Shown: positions 1 to 6,880 of the stretch, one piece after another
Numbering within the stretch: position 1 is the first letter of the stretch
Layout of the letters: every line of letters starts with the position of its first letter
NCBI GenBank assembly: GCA_002385745.1
Contig: DGEC01000039.1
Span: 1-26,653 of the forward strand
Direction: 5' to 3'
From: Firmicutes bacterium UBA3936
Lineage (GTDB): Bacteria > Bacillota > Dethiobacteria > Dethiobacterales > Dethiobacteraceae
Length of the DNA: 26,653 nucleotides
Notes under the pieces: model-generated
The model's database searches: none
Seen by the model: only the letters and a program-made list of their open reading frames with translations
What the model was told of the DNA's origin: nothing
Program-made: the position numbers and the translations under genes

Positions 1-84
1 CAATTAATTTTACAACTTACCCAGTTTTTTTCAAATTTTGCTTTGAATTTCGGCAGATCAACTGATGCAAGCTAAGAAAAGGAA

Positions 85-113
85 TTGACGCCCTGCTGAA
101 GAATATATAAATC
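85..113 (+). promoter_or_regulatory. possible sigma-A promoter for the membrane protein gene
   Basis: A TTGACG hexamer at 85-90 is followed, 17 bases later, by TAAATC at 108-113. The A+T-rich run TATATAA at 104-110 offers alternative -10 boxes at shorter spacing. It lies about 25 bases upstream of the start codon at 139. The match is moderate and not proven. Confidence 0.3.
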
Positions 114-138
114 TATCTACAAGGAAAGGAAGCTGGCA

Positions 139-558
139 ATGAAGGCATACCAAGCTCTGCTTATTGGCTGTGCAATAGTTGCTGCCGCTGCCCTCACCGG
201 CCACCTTCTGGACAGCCCGCAAATATTTTGGCGCATCTGCGAGTGGGTAGTCTTAATTAATGCAGTGTTTGCCGTGCTGCTTTTCGCTTACAGGGAGCGC
301 ACCCACAGAAGAAGGCGTGTTTTGCCCCCGTTTCTCAGAATATTTTTTCAGCCGGCAGAAGCGGCAGACCTGCTGCTGCACTATTACCTGAGCAAGGAAG
401 AATTCGGCGGTGTAGGCCATATCGGCGATGTGCAGGAAGAACCGGAAATAATGAAACAGCAGACCACAAGAGAGCAAAACATCAAGTACGGAATTGGCTT
501 TCTGCTAATCGCCCTGCCCTGCCTGATTGCCGTTTTAGTACATTATTATCTGCTGTAA
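139..558 (+). CDS. hypothetical three-helix membrane protein
   Basis: I do not recognise this 139-residue protein. Three hydrophobic segments are visible: about residues 4-22, 33-51 and 117-137. The second is followed by a strongly basic stretch (RERTHRRRR, about 52-60), which by the positive-inside rule should face the cytoplasm. The roughly 65-residue linker between helices 2 and 3 is polar and acidic. The start is ATG with an A+G-rich AAGGAAAGGAAG site just upstream. The gene stands alone, convergent with the small gene at 631-735, and the two share a bidirectional terminator. The coding frame with well-placed ribosome site and membrane segments supports a real gene. No function can be inferred. 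Confidence 0.7.
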   Translation: MKAYQALLIGCAIVAAAALTGHLLDSPQIFWRICEWVVLINAVFAVLLFAYRERTHRRRRVLPPFLRIFFQPAEAADLLLHYYLSKEEFGGVGHIGDVQEEPEIMKQQTTREQNIKYGIGFLLIALPCLIAVLVHYYLL

Positions 559-587
559 AAAAGCTGCGCCCGTTCCCGGACGCACAC

Positions 588-626
588 AAAAAAAAGCCTC
601 CGCCCCGAAAGCCGGAGGCATCTTTT
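588..626. terminator. bidirectional intrinsic terminator
   Basis: Perfect 7-bp stem GCCTCCG (596-602) / CGGAGGC (613-619). It is preceded by eight A residues (588-595) and followed by a T-rich run (621-626). On the plus strand it ends the gene at 139-558. On the minus strand the eight-U tail makes it the stronger terminator, for the small gene at 631-735. Confidence 0.85.
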
Positions 627-630
627 ATTA

Positions 631-735
631 TTATTCGCGACAACTGTTATTTCTACACATGCACAGTAAAAGAATCAATAGAATAATCAGAAGCAATTTA
701 TCGTCTCTGTTGTTGCCTCCACCAAATATTGACAT
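631..735 (-). CDS. 34-residue membrane peptide (glycine-rich N-terminus, cysteine-rich C-terminus)
   Basis: This very short gene encodes 34 residues. It has an N-terminal Phe-Gly-Gly-Gly-Asn-Asn segment, a charged RDDK stretch, one hydrophobic helix of about 12 Leu/Ile residues (14-24), and a tail with three cysteines at 25, 27 and 32. The support is strong for its size: an ideal ribosome site (AAAGGAGGGGG, 5-6 bases before ATG), a TTGACA promoter 40 bases upstream, and a strong terminator right after the stop. Small glycine-rich single-helix peptides of this general look are common in spore-forming Firmicutes (YjcZ-type and similar), but membership of a named family is only a guess. It could be a spore-associated or membrane-stress peptide. 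No toxin-antitoxin partner is visible. Confidence 0.7.
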   Translation of the reverse strand: MSIFGGGNNRDDKLLLIILLILLLCMCRNNSCRE

Positions 736-753
736 GGTTCCCCCTCCTTTGCT

Positions 754-782
754 AATTTATAGACCGCCTCTGCGGTTGTCAA
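754..782 (-). promoter_or_regulatory. promoter of the 34-residue peptide gene
   Basis: The consensus -35 TTGACA reads on the minus strand from 782 to 777. The -10 is TATAAA (761-756, spacing 15) or TAAATT (759-754, spacing 17). Between the boxes lies a perfect 5-bp inverted repeat, ACCGC/GCGGT with a four-base loop (763-776), a plausible operator. The gene's start is at 735. Confidence 0.6.
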
Positions 783-850
783 TAGAAACGGCCACATAAC
801 CGGGAGGGCTCCACGCTTTATATAGCAGTTGAATGATAACTTGCGTGCAA

Positions 851-880
851 CAAAAAAGCCGCCCCCGAAGGAGCGGCTCT
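851..880 (-). terminator. intrinsic terminator of tRNA-Thr
   Basis: Read on the minus strand: a G+C-rich hairpin with AGCCGC/GCGGCT arms (857-878) closing on a TTCG-containing loop, followed by six U residues (857-852). It begins about 20 bases after the tRNA 3' end. Confidence 0.85.
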
Positions 881-898
881 TAAAATGGTATTTTCAAT

Positions 899-974
899 TG
901 GAGCCGGCAAGAGGACTTGAACCCCCAACCCGCTGATTACGATTCAGCTGCTCTACCAATTGAGCTATGCCGGC
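899..974 (-). tRNA. tRNA-Thr (anticodon CGT)
   Basis: A complete cloverleaf on the minus strand. The acceptor stem GCCGGCA/TGCCGGC is perfectly paired, the D arm is GCTC/GAGC, and the anticodon stem is GCTGA/TCAGC around the loop ATCGTAA, giving anticodon CGT for the codon ACG. The T arm carries the TTCAAGT loop with two wobble pairs in its stem. The 3' CCA is encoded (899-901) and the discriminator base is T/U. It has its own promoter upstream and terminator downstream, so it is a single-gene unit. Confidence 0.97.
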
Positions 975-983
975 GCAATTAGT

Positions 984-1012
984 ATTATAGTTGAAAATAA
1001 GTCGGAAATCAA
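984..1012 (-). promoter_or_regulatory. sigma-A promoter of tRNA-Thr
   Basis: On the minus strand TTGATT (1012-1007), a 17-base spacer and a perfect TATAAT (989-984), ending 9 bases before the mature tRNA 5' end at 974. The position and match are what is expected for a strong stable-RNA promoter. Confidence 0.85.
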
Positions 1013-1095
1013 GGGGGCAATATTTCTTGTGCAGTTATTCCGTGATAATGTCTTGTTGCTATTATTCGGTAAAACGTCGCCCCTGAGAGAAGCAT

Positions 1096-1836
1096 TTAGA
1101 CACGAACAAGCTTAATGTCCCCCCAGGCGGCAATCTTGTCATCCTTTATCGCCAGTACACCGGTAATACCTTCAATATTCCTGGCAAAATCGACGGCTTT
1201 CTGCAGGTCTGCGGAAGTCTGAACTAAATTGGCGGCTGCCGTGGCAACAGCATCGGCCAGGATAGCGGACGGCGAAACAATGACAACTGCATCCGCCCGC
1301 CCGTAACTGAAAGAATGTCCGACGGTGCCCGATGAAGTACAGACGCCAAAACCGTTTTCCTGCGGTTTAAGCTCCAGGGCCAGACGGTTGCTTAAAGGAG
1401 ATTCGCCGGCAAAAACCAAAATTTTAGCTTTCTCTTTCACCGCAAGAAAGATATCGCCGCCGTTTTCCACAATTACCTCATCTGCAAACTGCAGCAGGTC
1501 TCGCCCGATAAATTCGGCAAAAGCACCGGCAACTGCGGCCATGGGGCCCGTGCCTGCCATATTTCCCGCTTTTGCCATAGCACGGGCCAGGAGAGGAGCT
1601 GTCGGAGGAAGCAGATAAGGCTTGTGTGTTATCTGAAAGTCTCTGTCCCGCCTAATGTATTCCTCCAGGATAAAACGGTAGTAGAGGATTCTTTTTTCTA
1701 CGGTTTTTACCAGTTCAGGAACAAAGCTTTTTTCATCAACAGCCACATATAAATCGGTTTCTTTGTATTTGCAGTTAAAACCGGCAAATCCCGCAGGGCG
1801 CATGCTCCGCCTGTACGCCTTGTTTACATAGTCCAT
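1096..1836 (-). CDS. UPF0280 / COG2122 family protein (sulfide assimilation)
   Basis: A 246-residue member of the UPF0280 family (COG2122, ApbE-like fold). Its archaeal relative MA1715 is known to make sulfide assimilation efficient in Methanosarcina. The Ala/Gly-rich central region (about residues 80-130, including Met-Ala-Gly-Thr-Gly-Pro-Met) is typical of the family. A longer frame opens at 1854, but that upstream ATG sits inside the ribosome site. The chosen ATG at 1836 follows GAAGGAGAG at good distance and lies one base after the stop of the NIL-ferredoxin gene, so the two are translationally coupled. It is the last gene of the SAM-riboswitch operon with DUF39 and NIL-ferredoxin, which fits a role in homocysteine or sulfide metabolism. 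The precise biochemical activity is not established. No clear terminator follows. Confidence 0.88.
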   Translation of the reverse strand: MDYVNKAYRRSMRPAGFAGFNCKYKETDLYVAVDEKSFVPELVKTVEKRILYYRFILEEYIRRDRDFQITHKPYLLPPTAPLLARAMAKAGNMAGTGPMAAVAGAFAEFIGRDLLQFADEVIVENGGDIFLAVKEKAKILVFAGESPLSNRLALELKPQENGFGVCTSSGTVGHSFSYGRADAVVIVSPSAILADAVATAAANLVQTSADLQKAVDFARNIEGITGVLAIKDDKIAAWGDIKLVRV

Positions 1837-1837
1837 A

Positions 1838-2263
1838 TTACTCTCCTTCTTCATCCAGATAACGGGCTTCTATCGCCCGGGCGGGACAGGCTTTAAGGCA
1901 TCTTTCACAGACCACACATTTCTCGCTACAAAAAGATACTGTCATTTCCGGACGCTTCACCCACAGGGCATTGGTCGGGCAGATAACGACACAGGCGCCG
2001 CATTGCGTACAGCGGTCCTCAAGCCAAACTATTTGCTGCGCCAGGGGTAAAACAATTACGCCATGTGACTGCAGGTAATCCATAGCCCCGGAATAATCCT
2101 CATCTTCTGCAGACAGTTCAACCACCATACTTCCCTCTTTGCGGGGGTTGATGTTTGCCTTTAGAATATTGGCCGTAACATTAAACTTTTTGGCCAGGGT
2201 ATATATAAAAGGCTGCTCAACAACATCGGCGGGAAAACGAAGCACTACTTTTTGTCTGATCAT
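1838..2263 (-). CDS. NIL-domain 4Fe-4S ferredoxin (sulfurtransferase iron-sulfur subunit)
   Basis: The N-terminal ~75 residues form a NIL domain (the small ligand-sensing or substrate domain also found at the C-terminus of MetN). The C-terminal part is a two-cluster ferredoxin with Cys85-x2-Cys88-x2-Cys91-x3-Cys95 and Cys116-x2-Cys119-x2-Cys122-x3-Cys126. An extra Cys112 lies just before the second set. Its relative MA1822 works with the DUF39 protein to turn aspartate semialdehyde and sulfide into homocysteine, presumably as the electron carrier. The gene begins two bases after the DUF39 stop, with AAGGAGGAA overlapping that stop. Pairing with DUF39 makes the assignment firm; the electron route is inferred from the family. 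Confidence 0.92.
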   Translation of the reverse strand: MIRQKVVLRFPADVVEQPFIYTLAKKFNVTANILKANINPRKEGSMVVELSAEDEDYSGAMDYLQSHGVIVLPLAQQIVWLEDRCTQCGACVVICPTNALWVKRPEMTVSFCSEKCVVCERCLKACPARAIEARYLDEEGE

Positions 2264-2265
2264 CG

Positions 2266-3471
2266 CTATTCCTCCTTCTGCTTATTCTCCCGGCTGAACT
2301 GAACGGGAAAATCGGCGGACGGCAGGGAAGCAACCGGTTCTGTCAGTGTAAAATCTCCCTTTTCAATCCAGCTTTTTAACTCCAGGGCAATCTCCCGCGC
2401 CCGCGGGTAGCTGGACAGGGAAGCCGTCGGCACTTCCTTGCCCTGGACAATAATTTTCCCCGACTTCAGGTCAGCGTAGCTGACTTCACCCAGGATGCCG
2501 CCGGTACCCTGCGGGTAAGCTTCGCTGTAGTCAACAACGGGCGCCATTATTCCGGCATCACTGACTGCCGCAAAACGCAGTATTTCTTCACTTAGGACAG
2601 GAATAGGCACTCCCACGCCGACCTGCAAGGAAACACCGTACCCCAATAGGCTAACACCGCGCAAAAATCTGCTGTTCATCTGTTTTAAATCGCCAATCAG
2701 AGCAAGCGTCCCGGCACCGGTACGGGGAACACCGTTGTCTGTTCTTGGGACATTGGGATTATGCTGCGTGCCGTACCAGGCTACATATCCTATGCCGCCG
2801 CCTAAAAAGATTTTTGTCCCGATCCCGATGGTTTTGAACAAAGGATCGTTTAAAAGCGGGGAAAGCTGGCCGGCGCTGCAGTAGTTGGCATTGCCAAGAT
2901 GCGGTTTTAAAATCCCCATATAGGTATAAATAGTTTTATCCGAGGTATTAACGGCGACATTATAATTCTGGTAGCAGTTGCGCGGGTTGAATAAATAGGC
3001 TTCATTGACGTCGTCTAAAGTAATCCATTTTTCCAGTTTTCTCCTCGGGTAGCAGTCTGTACCGTATGAACTGGCTTCTAAAAAAACCTCTTTGCCGTTT
3101 ACCAGATCTTCAATAACATGGGCTCCGCCGTAATTAAATTCCCCGGGATAATTGGTGTTTGCCGGGTCGGTCTCCGGTATTTCAGTTGCGCCGATAAAGA
3201 CATCAACGGCAGCAATTCCGGCATAGGCATTAACACCGTTCAGATAAACTTTGGACATCCGCATTCTCGGCGTTGTATGCCCCAGATTTATAAATGCGCC
3301 GCTGGAACACATGGGACCGAAAGTACCTGTCGTCACCACATCAACACGGCGGGCCGTTTCCTCCACTCCATGTTCTTCCACCATAGAGATTATCTCCTCT
3401 GCCGTGGCGACAACAACCTGGCCTTTTGCGATTTTTTCATTGATTTCTTTAATACTGCGCAACTTCTTCAT
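2266..3471 (-). CDS. homocysteine biosynthesis protein, DUF39 family (L-aspartate semialdehyde sulfurtransferase)
   Basis: This 401-residue DUF39 (COG1900) protein inserts sulfur from sulfide into aspartate semialdehyde to give homocysteine, bypassing the homoserine route. Candidate catalytic cysteines are Cys55 (Gly-Pro-Met-Cys-Ser-Ser) and Cys140 (Tyr-Gly-Thr-Asp-Cys-Tyr); further cysteines are at 166 and 198. Two cysteines at similar positions matter in the Methanosarcina homologue MA1821. A glycine-rich segment (Phe-Leu-Gly-Gly-Gly-Ile-Gly-Tyr) follows around residue 222. The frame can be extended to 3543, but the upstream part is riboswitch terminator and ribosome site. The ATG at 3471 has GGGAGGGAG in front. 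It is the first gene of the operon. The SAM-I riboswitch directly upstream independently supports a methionine-pathway role. Confidence 0.93.
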   Translation of the reverse strand: MKKLRSIKEINEKIAKGQVVVATAEEIISMVEEHGVEETARRVDVVTTGTFGPMCSSGAFINLGHTTPRMRMSKVYLNGVNAYAGIAAVDVFIGATEIPETDPANTNYPGEFNYGGAHVIEDLVNGKEVFLEASSYGTDCYPRRKLEKWITLDDVNEAYLFNPRNCYQNYNVAVNTSDKTIYTYMGILKPHLGNANYCSAGQLSPLLNDPLFKTIGIGTKIFLGGGIGYVAWYGTQHNPNVPRTDNGVPRTGAGTLALIGDLKQMNSRFLRGVSLLGYGVSLQVGVGVPIPVLSEEILRFAAVSDAGIMAPVVDYSEAYPQGTGGILGEVSYADLKSGKIIVQGKEVPTASLSSYPRAREIALELKSWIEKGDFTLTEPVASLPSADFPVQFSRENKQKEE

Positions 3472-3493
3472 CCAATCTCCCTCCCATAGAAGT

Positions 3494-3520
3494 AAAAAAC
3501 TCTTTCCAGGCAAGAAAGAG
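3494..3520 (-). terminator. riboswitch-controlled intrinsic terminator
   Basis: On the minus strand CTCTTTC (3506-3500 arm) pairs perfectly with GAAAGAG (3520-3514 arm) around a seven-base loop, followed by six U residues (3499-3494). It lies just after the SAM-I aptamer and 23 bases before the DUF39 start, as in an OFF-type transcriptional switch. Confidence 0.9.
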
Positions 3521-3536
3521 AAATCGCAGCAGACGA

Positions 3537-3636
3537 CTCTCATCTTCCAGAAAATTTTCTGCTGGAATTAGCACCGTGACAAGCGCCCGGTTGCCGGGTT
3601 TCATTGGGCCAGTCCCTCCACCGCTCTGGATAAGAG
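3537..3636 (-). promoter_or_regulatory. SAM-I (S-box) riboswitch aptamer
   Basis: The minus strand carries the conserved S-box core in order. P1 is CTCTTATC (3636-3629) and GATGAGAG (3544-3537), all eight positions pairing with one G-U. Then come the GGTGGAGGGACTGGCCC block, ATGAAACCCGGCAACC, and the GGTGCTAATTCC block with a P4 hairpin. SAM binding should stabilise P1, free the terminator at 3494-3520, and switch off the DUF39/NIL-ferredoxin/UPF0280 operon. The hallmark motifs are nearly exact, so the class is not in doubt. Confidence 0.97.
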
Positions 3637-3657
3637 TTTTTTTATTTAATTGCATCT

Positions 3658-3686
3658 ATCCTACACCGGGGAATCAGTTCTGTCAA
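3658..3686 (-). promoter_or_regulatory. sigma-A promoter of the SAM-riboswitch operon
   Basis: Minus strand TTGACA (3686-3681), exactly 17 bases, then TAGGAT (3663-3658). Transcription would begin about 15 bases before the riboswitch P1 helix. Confidence 0.85.
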
Positions 3687-3721
3687 GTGTAAACTTCTAA
3701 AACTGCTGAAAAATTTCCACC

Positions 3722-3761
3722 GGCAAAAGGGCTTTTGCCCTCATTAAACGAACTGTATAAG
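3722..3761 (+). promoter_or_regulatory. inverted repeat and possible promoter of the CoA-disulfide reductase gene
   Basis: A perfect 8-bp inverted repeat GGCAAAAG/CTTTTGCC (3722-3729 and 3732-3739) overlaps a weak -35 (TTTGCC, 3734-3739), which lies 16 bases upstream of TATAAG (3756-3761). There is no U-tract, so it is not an obvious terminator in either direction. Its overlap with the -35 suggests an operator. It sits in the divergent region shared with the SAM-riboswitch operon. Confidence 0.4.
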
Positions 3762-3836
3762 GGGACCTTTGCGCCTCCTTCTTGGGGGTACGTAGCCATA
3801 TAAGAAAACATTTAAAATACCAGGGAGTGATGACAG

Positions 3837-5507
3837 ATGCAACAGAAAAAAATCGTGGTAGTCGGCGGGGTTGCCGGGGGCGCCAGTTTCGCCGCCAGAA
3901 TGAGGCGTCTTGACGAATTTGCGGAGATCGTCTTGCTGGAAAAAGGACCATATATCTCTTTTGCCAATTGCGGGCTGCCTTATTACGTGGGAGGAGTAAT
4001 ACAAAACAAGGAAGCGCTTATAATACAGAGCCCGGAAAAACTAAAAAGCGTCTTTAATATTGATGTGCGCATCCAAAATGAAGTCACAGGCATTGACACA
4101 AAGGCTAAATCCGTCACTGTTAAGAATTTGCTCACAGGAGAGACTTACCGGGAAGACTACGACTATCTTGTTTTATCCCCGGGAGCCCAGCCCATCAGGC
4201 CTCCCATCCCCGGTATAAATGAATCTCCTGTTTTTACTGTCAGAAATATCCCGGACGTGGATGCCATAACGGAACATGTAAGAAGCAACCGCCCGAAAAA
4301 CGCCGTAATTGTGGGCGGCGGCTTTATCGGGCTGGAAATGGCCGATAACCTGTACGAATTGGGCATAAATATAACAATCGTCGAAAAAGCACCCCAGATT
4401 ATCGGTACAATGGATTATGACATGGCTGCCGTTGTCGCCGGACATCTTCTTGCCAAAGGCGTTAGTCTTTATCTTGAGGACGGCGTAGCCGCCTTTGCCA
4501 ATGAAGCAGGCACCACGGAAGTAATCCTGGAAAGCGGCCGGCGTCTGAACGCCGATCTTGTTATCCTTGCCCTCGGTGTAAAACCGGATACAGGATTTTT
4601 ACAAGGCAGCGGCATTGAACTGGGACAGCGCGGCAGCATCAAGGTGAATGCCTCCCTTGAGACAAATGTCCCCGGTATTTATGCCCTGGGAGATGCTGCG
4701 GAAGTTATCGATTTTAACAGCGGCCTGCCGACCCTTGTCCCCCTGGCGGGACCGGCAAATAAGCAGGGACGCATCGTGGCAGACAATATCGCCGGGCTGC
4801 AGAAAACTTTCAAGGGAACCCAGGGTACGGCCATTGTTAAAATATTTGACCTGACAGTCGCCTCCACCGGGAGCAACGAAAGATCGCTGCAGGAAAGAAA
4901 AGTTGAGTATCTCACAGCAGTTACCGTTCCCACATCCCATTCCGCATATTATCCCGGCTCGGCTCTGCTTTGGGTCAAGGTCCACTTTTCTCCTGCAGGC
5001 AAGATACTTGGCGCCCAGATCGTCGGTGAAAAAGGAGTCGATAAAAGGATTGACGTCCTGGCCACAGCCCTGCGTCAAGGTCTGACAGTTTGCGACCTCC
5101 AGGAGCTGGAGCTTGCCTATGCTCCACCATATGGAGCGGCAAAAGATCCCGTAAACATGGTCGGCTACATTGCGGAAAATATGCTTGCCGGCCGCATGAA
5201 GACTGTCTACCTGCATGATCTGGCCGAAGGAAAGGACGACGTTTTTATCCTTGATGTCCGTGAGAACTGGGAAGTGGAAAAAGGAAAGATAGAAGGTTCC
5301 TGCCATATTCCTTTGGGCAGTTTAAGGGACAGGCTGCAAGAACTGCCAAAAGACAAAGACATTATTGTCGTCTGTCAAATCGGACAGCGGGCTTATGTTG
5401 CCTCCTGCATCCTGCAGCAGAGAGGTTACAGGGCAAAGGTACTGGCCGGCGGCTACAGGCACTATGCCGCAGTAAATGAAACCCTGGCCGCCATAAAAAA
5501 AGCGTGA
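3837..5507 (+). CDS. CoA-disulfide reductase / rhodanese fusion (FAD-dependent persulfide or CoA-disulfide reductase)
   Basis: A 556-residue flavoprotein of the pyridine nucleotide-disulfide reductase family. The N-terminus has an FAD-binding Gly-Gly-x-Ala-Gly-Gly motif (about 10-15) and the single active cysteine Cys45 in Phe-Ala-Asn-Cys-Gly-Leu-Pro-Tyr, diagnostic of the CoADR/Nox/Npsr group. A second dinucleotide motif (Gly-Gly-Gly-Phe-Ile-Gly-Leu) binds NAD(P)H, and Gly-Asp-Ala closes the FAD site. The dimerisation domain follows. The last ~90 residues are a rhodanese domain with active-site loop Cys513-Gln-Ile-Gly-Gln-Arg. Such fusions reduce CoA disulfide, CoA-persulfide or polysulfide with NAD(P)H. 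It is cytoplasmic and divergent from a sulfide-using operon, so sulfur handling fits. The exact substrate cannot be told from sequence. The start is ATG after GGGAG. Confidence 0.92.
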   Translation: MQQKKIVVVGGVAGGASFAARMRRLDEFAEIVLLEKGPYISFANCGLPYYVGGVIQNKEALIIQSPEKLKSVFNIDVRIQNEVTGIDTKAKSVTVKNLLTGETYREDYDYLVLSPGAQPIRPPIPGINESPVFTVRNIPDVDAITEHVRSNRPKNAVIVGGGFIGLEMADNLYELGINITIVEKAPQIIGTMDYDMAAVVAGHLLAKGVSLYLEDGVAAFANEAGTTEVILESGRRLNADLVILALGVKPDTGFLQGSGIELGQRGSIKVNASLETNVPGIYALGDAAEVIDFNSGLPTLVPLAGPANKQGRIVADNIAGLQKTFKGTQGTAIVKIFDLTVASTGSNERSLQERKVEYLTAVTVPTSHSAYYPGSALLWVKVHFSPAGKILGAQIVGEKGVDKRIDVLATALRQGLTVCDLQELELAYAPPYGAAKDPVNMVGYIAENMLAGRMKTVYLHDLAEGKDDVFILDVRENWEVEKGKIEGSCHIPLGSLRDRLQELPKDKDIIVVCQIGQRAYVASCILQQRGYRAKVLAGGYRHYAAVNETLAAIKKA

Positions 5508-5533
5508 CGGGAATCGCCCCTTCACGCTTTTTT
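5494..5533. terminator. bidirectional intrinsic terminator between convergent genes
   Basis: AGCGTGA (5501-5507) pairs with TCACGCT (5522-5528); the left arm contains the stop codon of the reductase gene. A run of A (5495-5501) precedes and a run of T (5528-5533) follows, so it can end both the reductase (+) and the aminotransferase (-) transcripts. Confidence 0.85.
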
Positions 5534-5613
5534 CTTCAGAAACAGACTATTATTTATTTAAGATCCCGGCAAACCGCAGGCATGGCGGTGAACCCCTGCC
5601 CGCTCCCGGCGAT

Positions 5614-6855
5614 TCAGGCCAGGCGGCGGTCTGGGCAGGGAACTATTTCCCGTGCCTGCAGCTCCTCTCTGAGAATTTCGCCAAGATTAGCTATGCCCTT
5701 TTCAATTTCTTCCGGGCTTGATTCAGAGAAGGCAAAACGGCCAGTATTTTTGCCATTACCGTTAACATAAAAACCGGAACCGTCAACAAAAGCCACCTTG
5801 CGTTCTATGGCTTTCAGCAGTATCTCCCGGGCACTTATACCCTTGGGGAAAGTCACCCAGATAAAGAATCCTCCCTCCGGACGTGTCCAGCTTACACCTT
5901 CCGGAAAATATTTTTCCATGCAGTCAAGCATTACATCCCGTTTCTTTTTATATTGCGCAGCAAGTAAAGCAACATGTTCATCCAGACGACCGGTGGAGGC
6001 AAAACGATAGGCAATCCGCTGTCCCAGGGAATTTGAACAGAGATCGGTAGAACCTTTGGCACACACTATTTTTTCAATCAGCTCCTCGTCCGCCGCCATC
6101 CACCCTATCCGTATGCCGGGGCAAAAGGTTTTGGAAAAGGAGCCAAGGTAAATGACACGCCCCTCTTTATCCAGTGACTTAATGCTCGGCGGCGGGGAGC
6201 CTTTGAAACAGATCTCCCCATAGGGGTTATCCTCCAGTATTAAGAAGTCATATTCCTGTGCCAGTTCCAAAAGCCGTCGCCTGCGGGCAAGGGACATGCA
6301 AATACCCGTGGGGTTTTGAAAGTTGGGTACAACATAGGCAAATTTTGGCATACGGCCTTTCTTTTGCAGTTCTGGCAATTTGGCGGCAAGCATATCAACA
6401 CGCAGGCCCTCTTCATCAAGGGGAACCGGCAGGCGGTCGGCCTGATAGCTGTGAATGGCCCCCAAACCCCCGACATAGCCGGGTTCTTCAACAATTACAA
6501 TATCCTGCGGATCAATAAGTATCTTGCCAATCAGGTCCATACCCTGCTGGGAGCCGTTTGTAATCAGAATATTTTCCGCCGTGCATTTGTACCCTTCCCG
6601 GGACATTTTGCCGGCCAGGTATTCCCGTAATTCCCGGCTGCCTTCCGTCGGCCCGTACTGCAGTGCAATCTTGCCTTCCTCCCGCAGTAAATCCTGCATC
6701 ATCTCGCTGATGAACTGCAAAGGGAAATAATCCCCGCTTGGGAACCCGCCGGCAAAAGAAACCACATCGGGCTGTTCAGTCAGGCTGAAAAACTCCCTGA
6801 TTGCGGATTTTTTCATACCGCCTGCGCGTCTGGCATAAAATTGTTCATAATTCAT
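5614..6855 (-). CDS. PLP-dependent aminotransferase, fold type I (LysN / MocR-catalytic-domain family, COG1167)
   Basis: A 413-residue aminotransferase resembling 2-aminoadipate transaminase (LysN) and the catalytic half of MocR regulators, but without a GntR DNA-binding domain. Visible family features are the substrate-loop Phe-Ala-Gly-Gly-Phe-Pro (about 34-39), Tyr67-Gly-Pro-Thr, Asn100-Gly-Ser-Gln-Gln, Asn181-Pro-Thr-Gly, Asp209 and Tyr212 of the PLP site, and the Schiff-base lysine Lys242 in Gly-Ser-Phe-Ser-Lys-Thr. The longer frame to 6882 runs into the leader. The ATG at 6855 has GGAGG nine bases ahead. A T-box leader controls it, and its likely specifier (GCC) suggests it helps make alanine. 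The donor and acceptor cannot be read from the protein alone. It lies downstream of iorAB on the same strand. Confidence 0.88.
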   Translation of the reverse strand: MNYEQFYARRAGGMKKSAIREFFSLTEQPDVVSFAGGFPSGDYFPLQFISEMMQDLLREEGKIALQYGPTEGSRELREYLAGKMSREGYKCTAENILITNGSQQGMDLIGKILIDPQDIVIVEEPGYVGGLGAIHSYQADRLPVPLDEEGLRVDMLAAKLPELQKKGRMPKFAYVVPNFQNPTGICMSLARRRRLLELAQEYDFLILEDNPYGEICFKGSPPPSIKSLDKEGRVIYLGSFSKTFCPGIRIGWMAADEELIEKIVCAKGSTDLCSNSLGQRIAYRFASTGRLDEHVALLAAQYKKKRDVMLDCMEKYFPEGVSWTRPEGGFFIWVTFPKGISAREILLKAIERKVAFVDGSGFYVNGNGKNTGRFAFSESSPEEIEKGIANLGEILREELQAREIVPCPDRRLA

Positions 6856-6880
6856 GCAGTCACACCTCCAGTGTCGAAAC

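Noticed and set aside
30..47. A+T-rich inverted repeat TTCAAA/TTTGAA at the left edge
   Set aside because: Weak, A+T-only arms without a following U-run on either strand; upstream context is missing.
3449..3655. 68-codon minus-strand frame upstream of the DUF39 gene
   Set aside because: It covers the SAM-I riboswitch and its terminator; the sequence is explained fully by RNA structure.
4599..5306. 235-codon open frame on the minus strand inside the CoA-disulfide reductase gene
   Set aside because: It lies wholly antisense to a well-conserved enzyme, has no domain I recognise and no convincing ribosome site; a shadow frame.
5595..5640. Inverted repeat CCTGCCC/GGGCAGG around the end of the aminotransferase gene
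   Set aside because: The arms are 30 bases apart, there is no U-tract, and a good bidirectional terminator already lies at 5494-5533.
6871..6880. TGTCGAAA resembling a Spo0A box before the aminotransferase gene
   Set aside because: It falls in the short stretch between T-box terminator and ribosome site, and a second copy (near 23988) is inside coding sequence; most likely chance.
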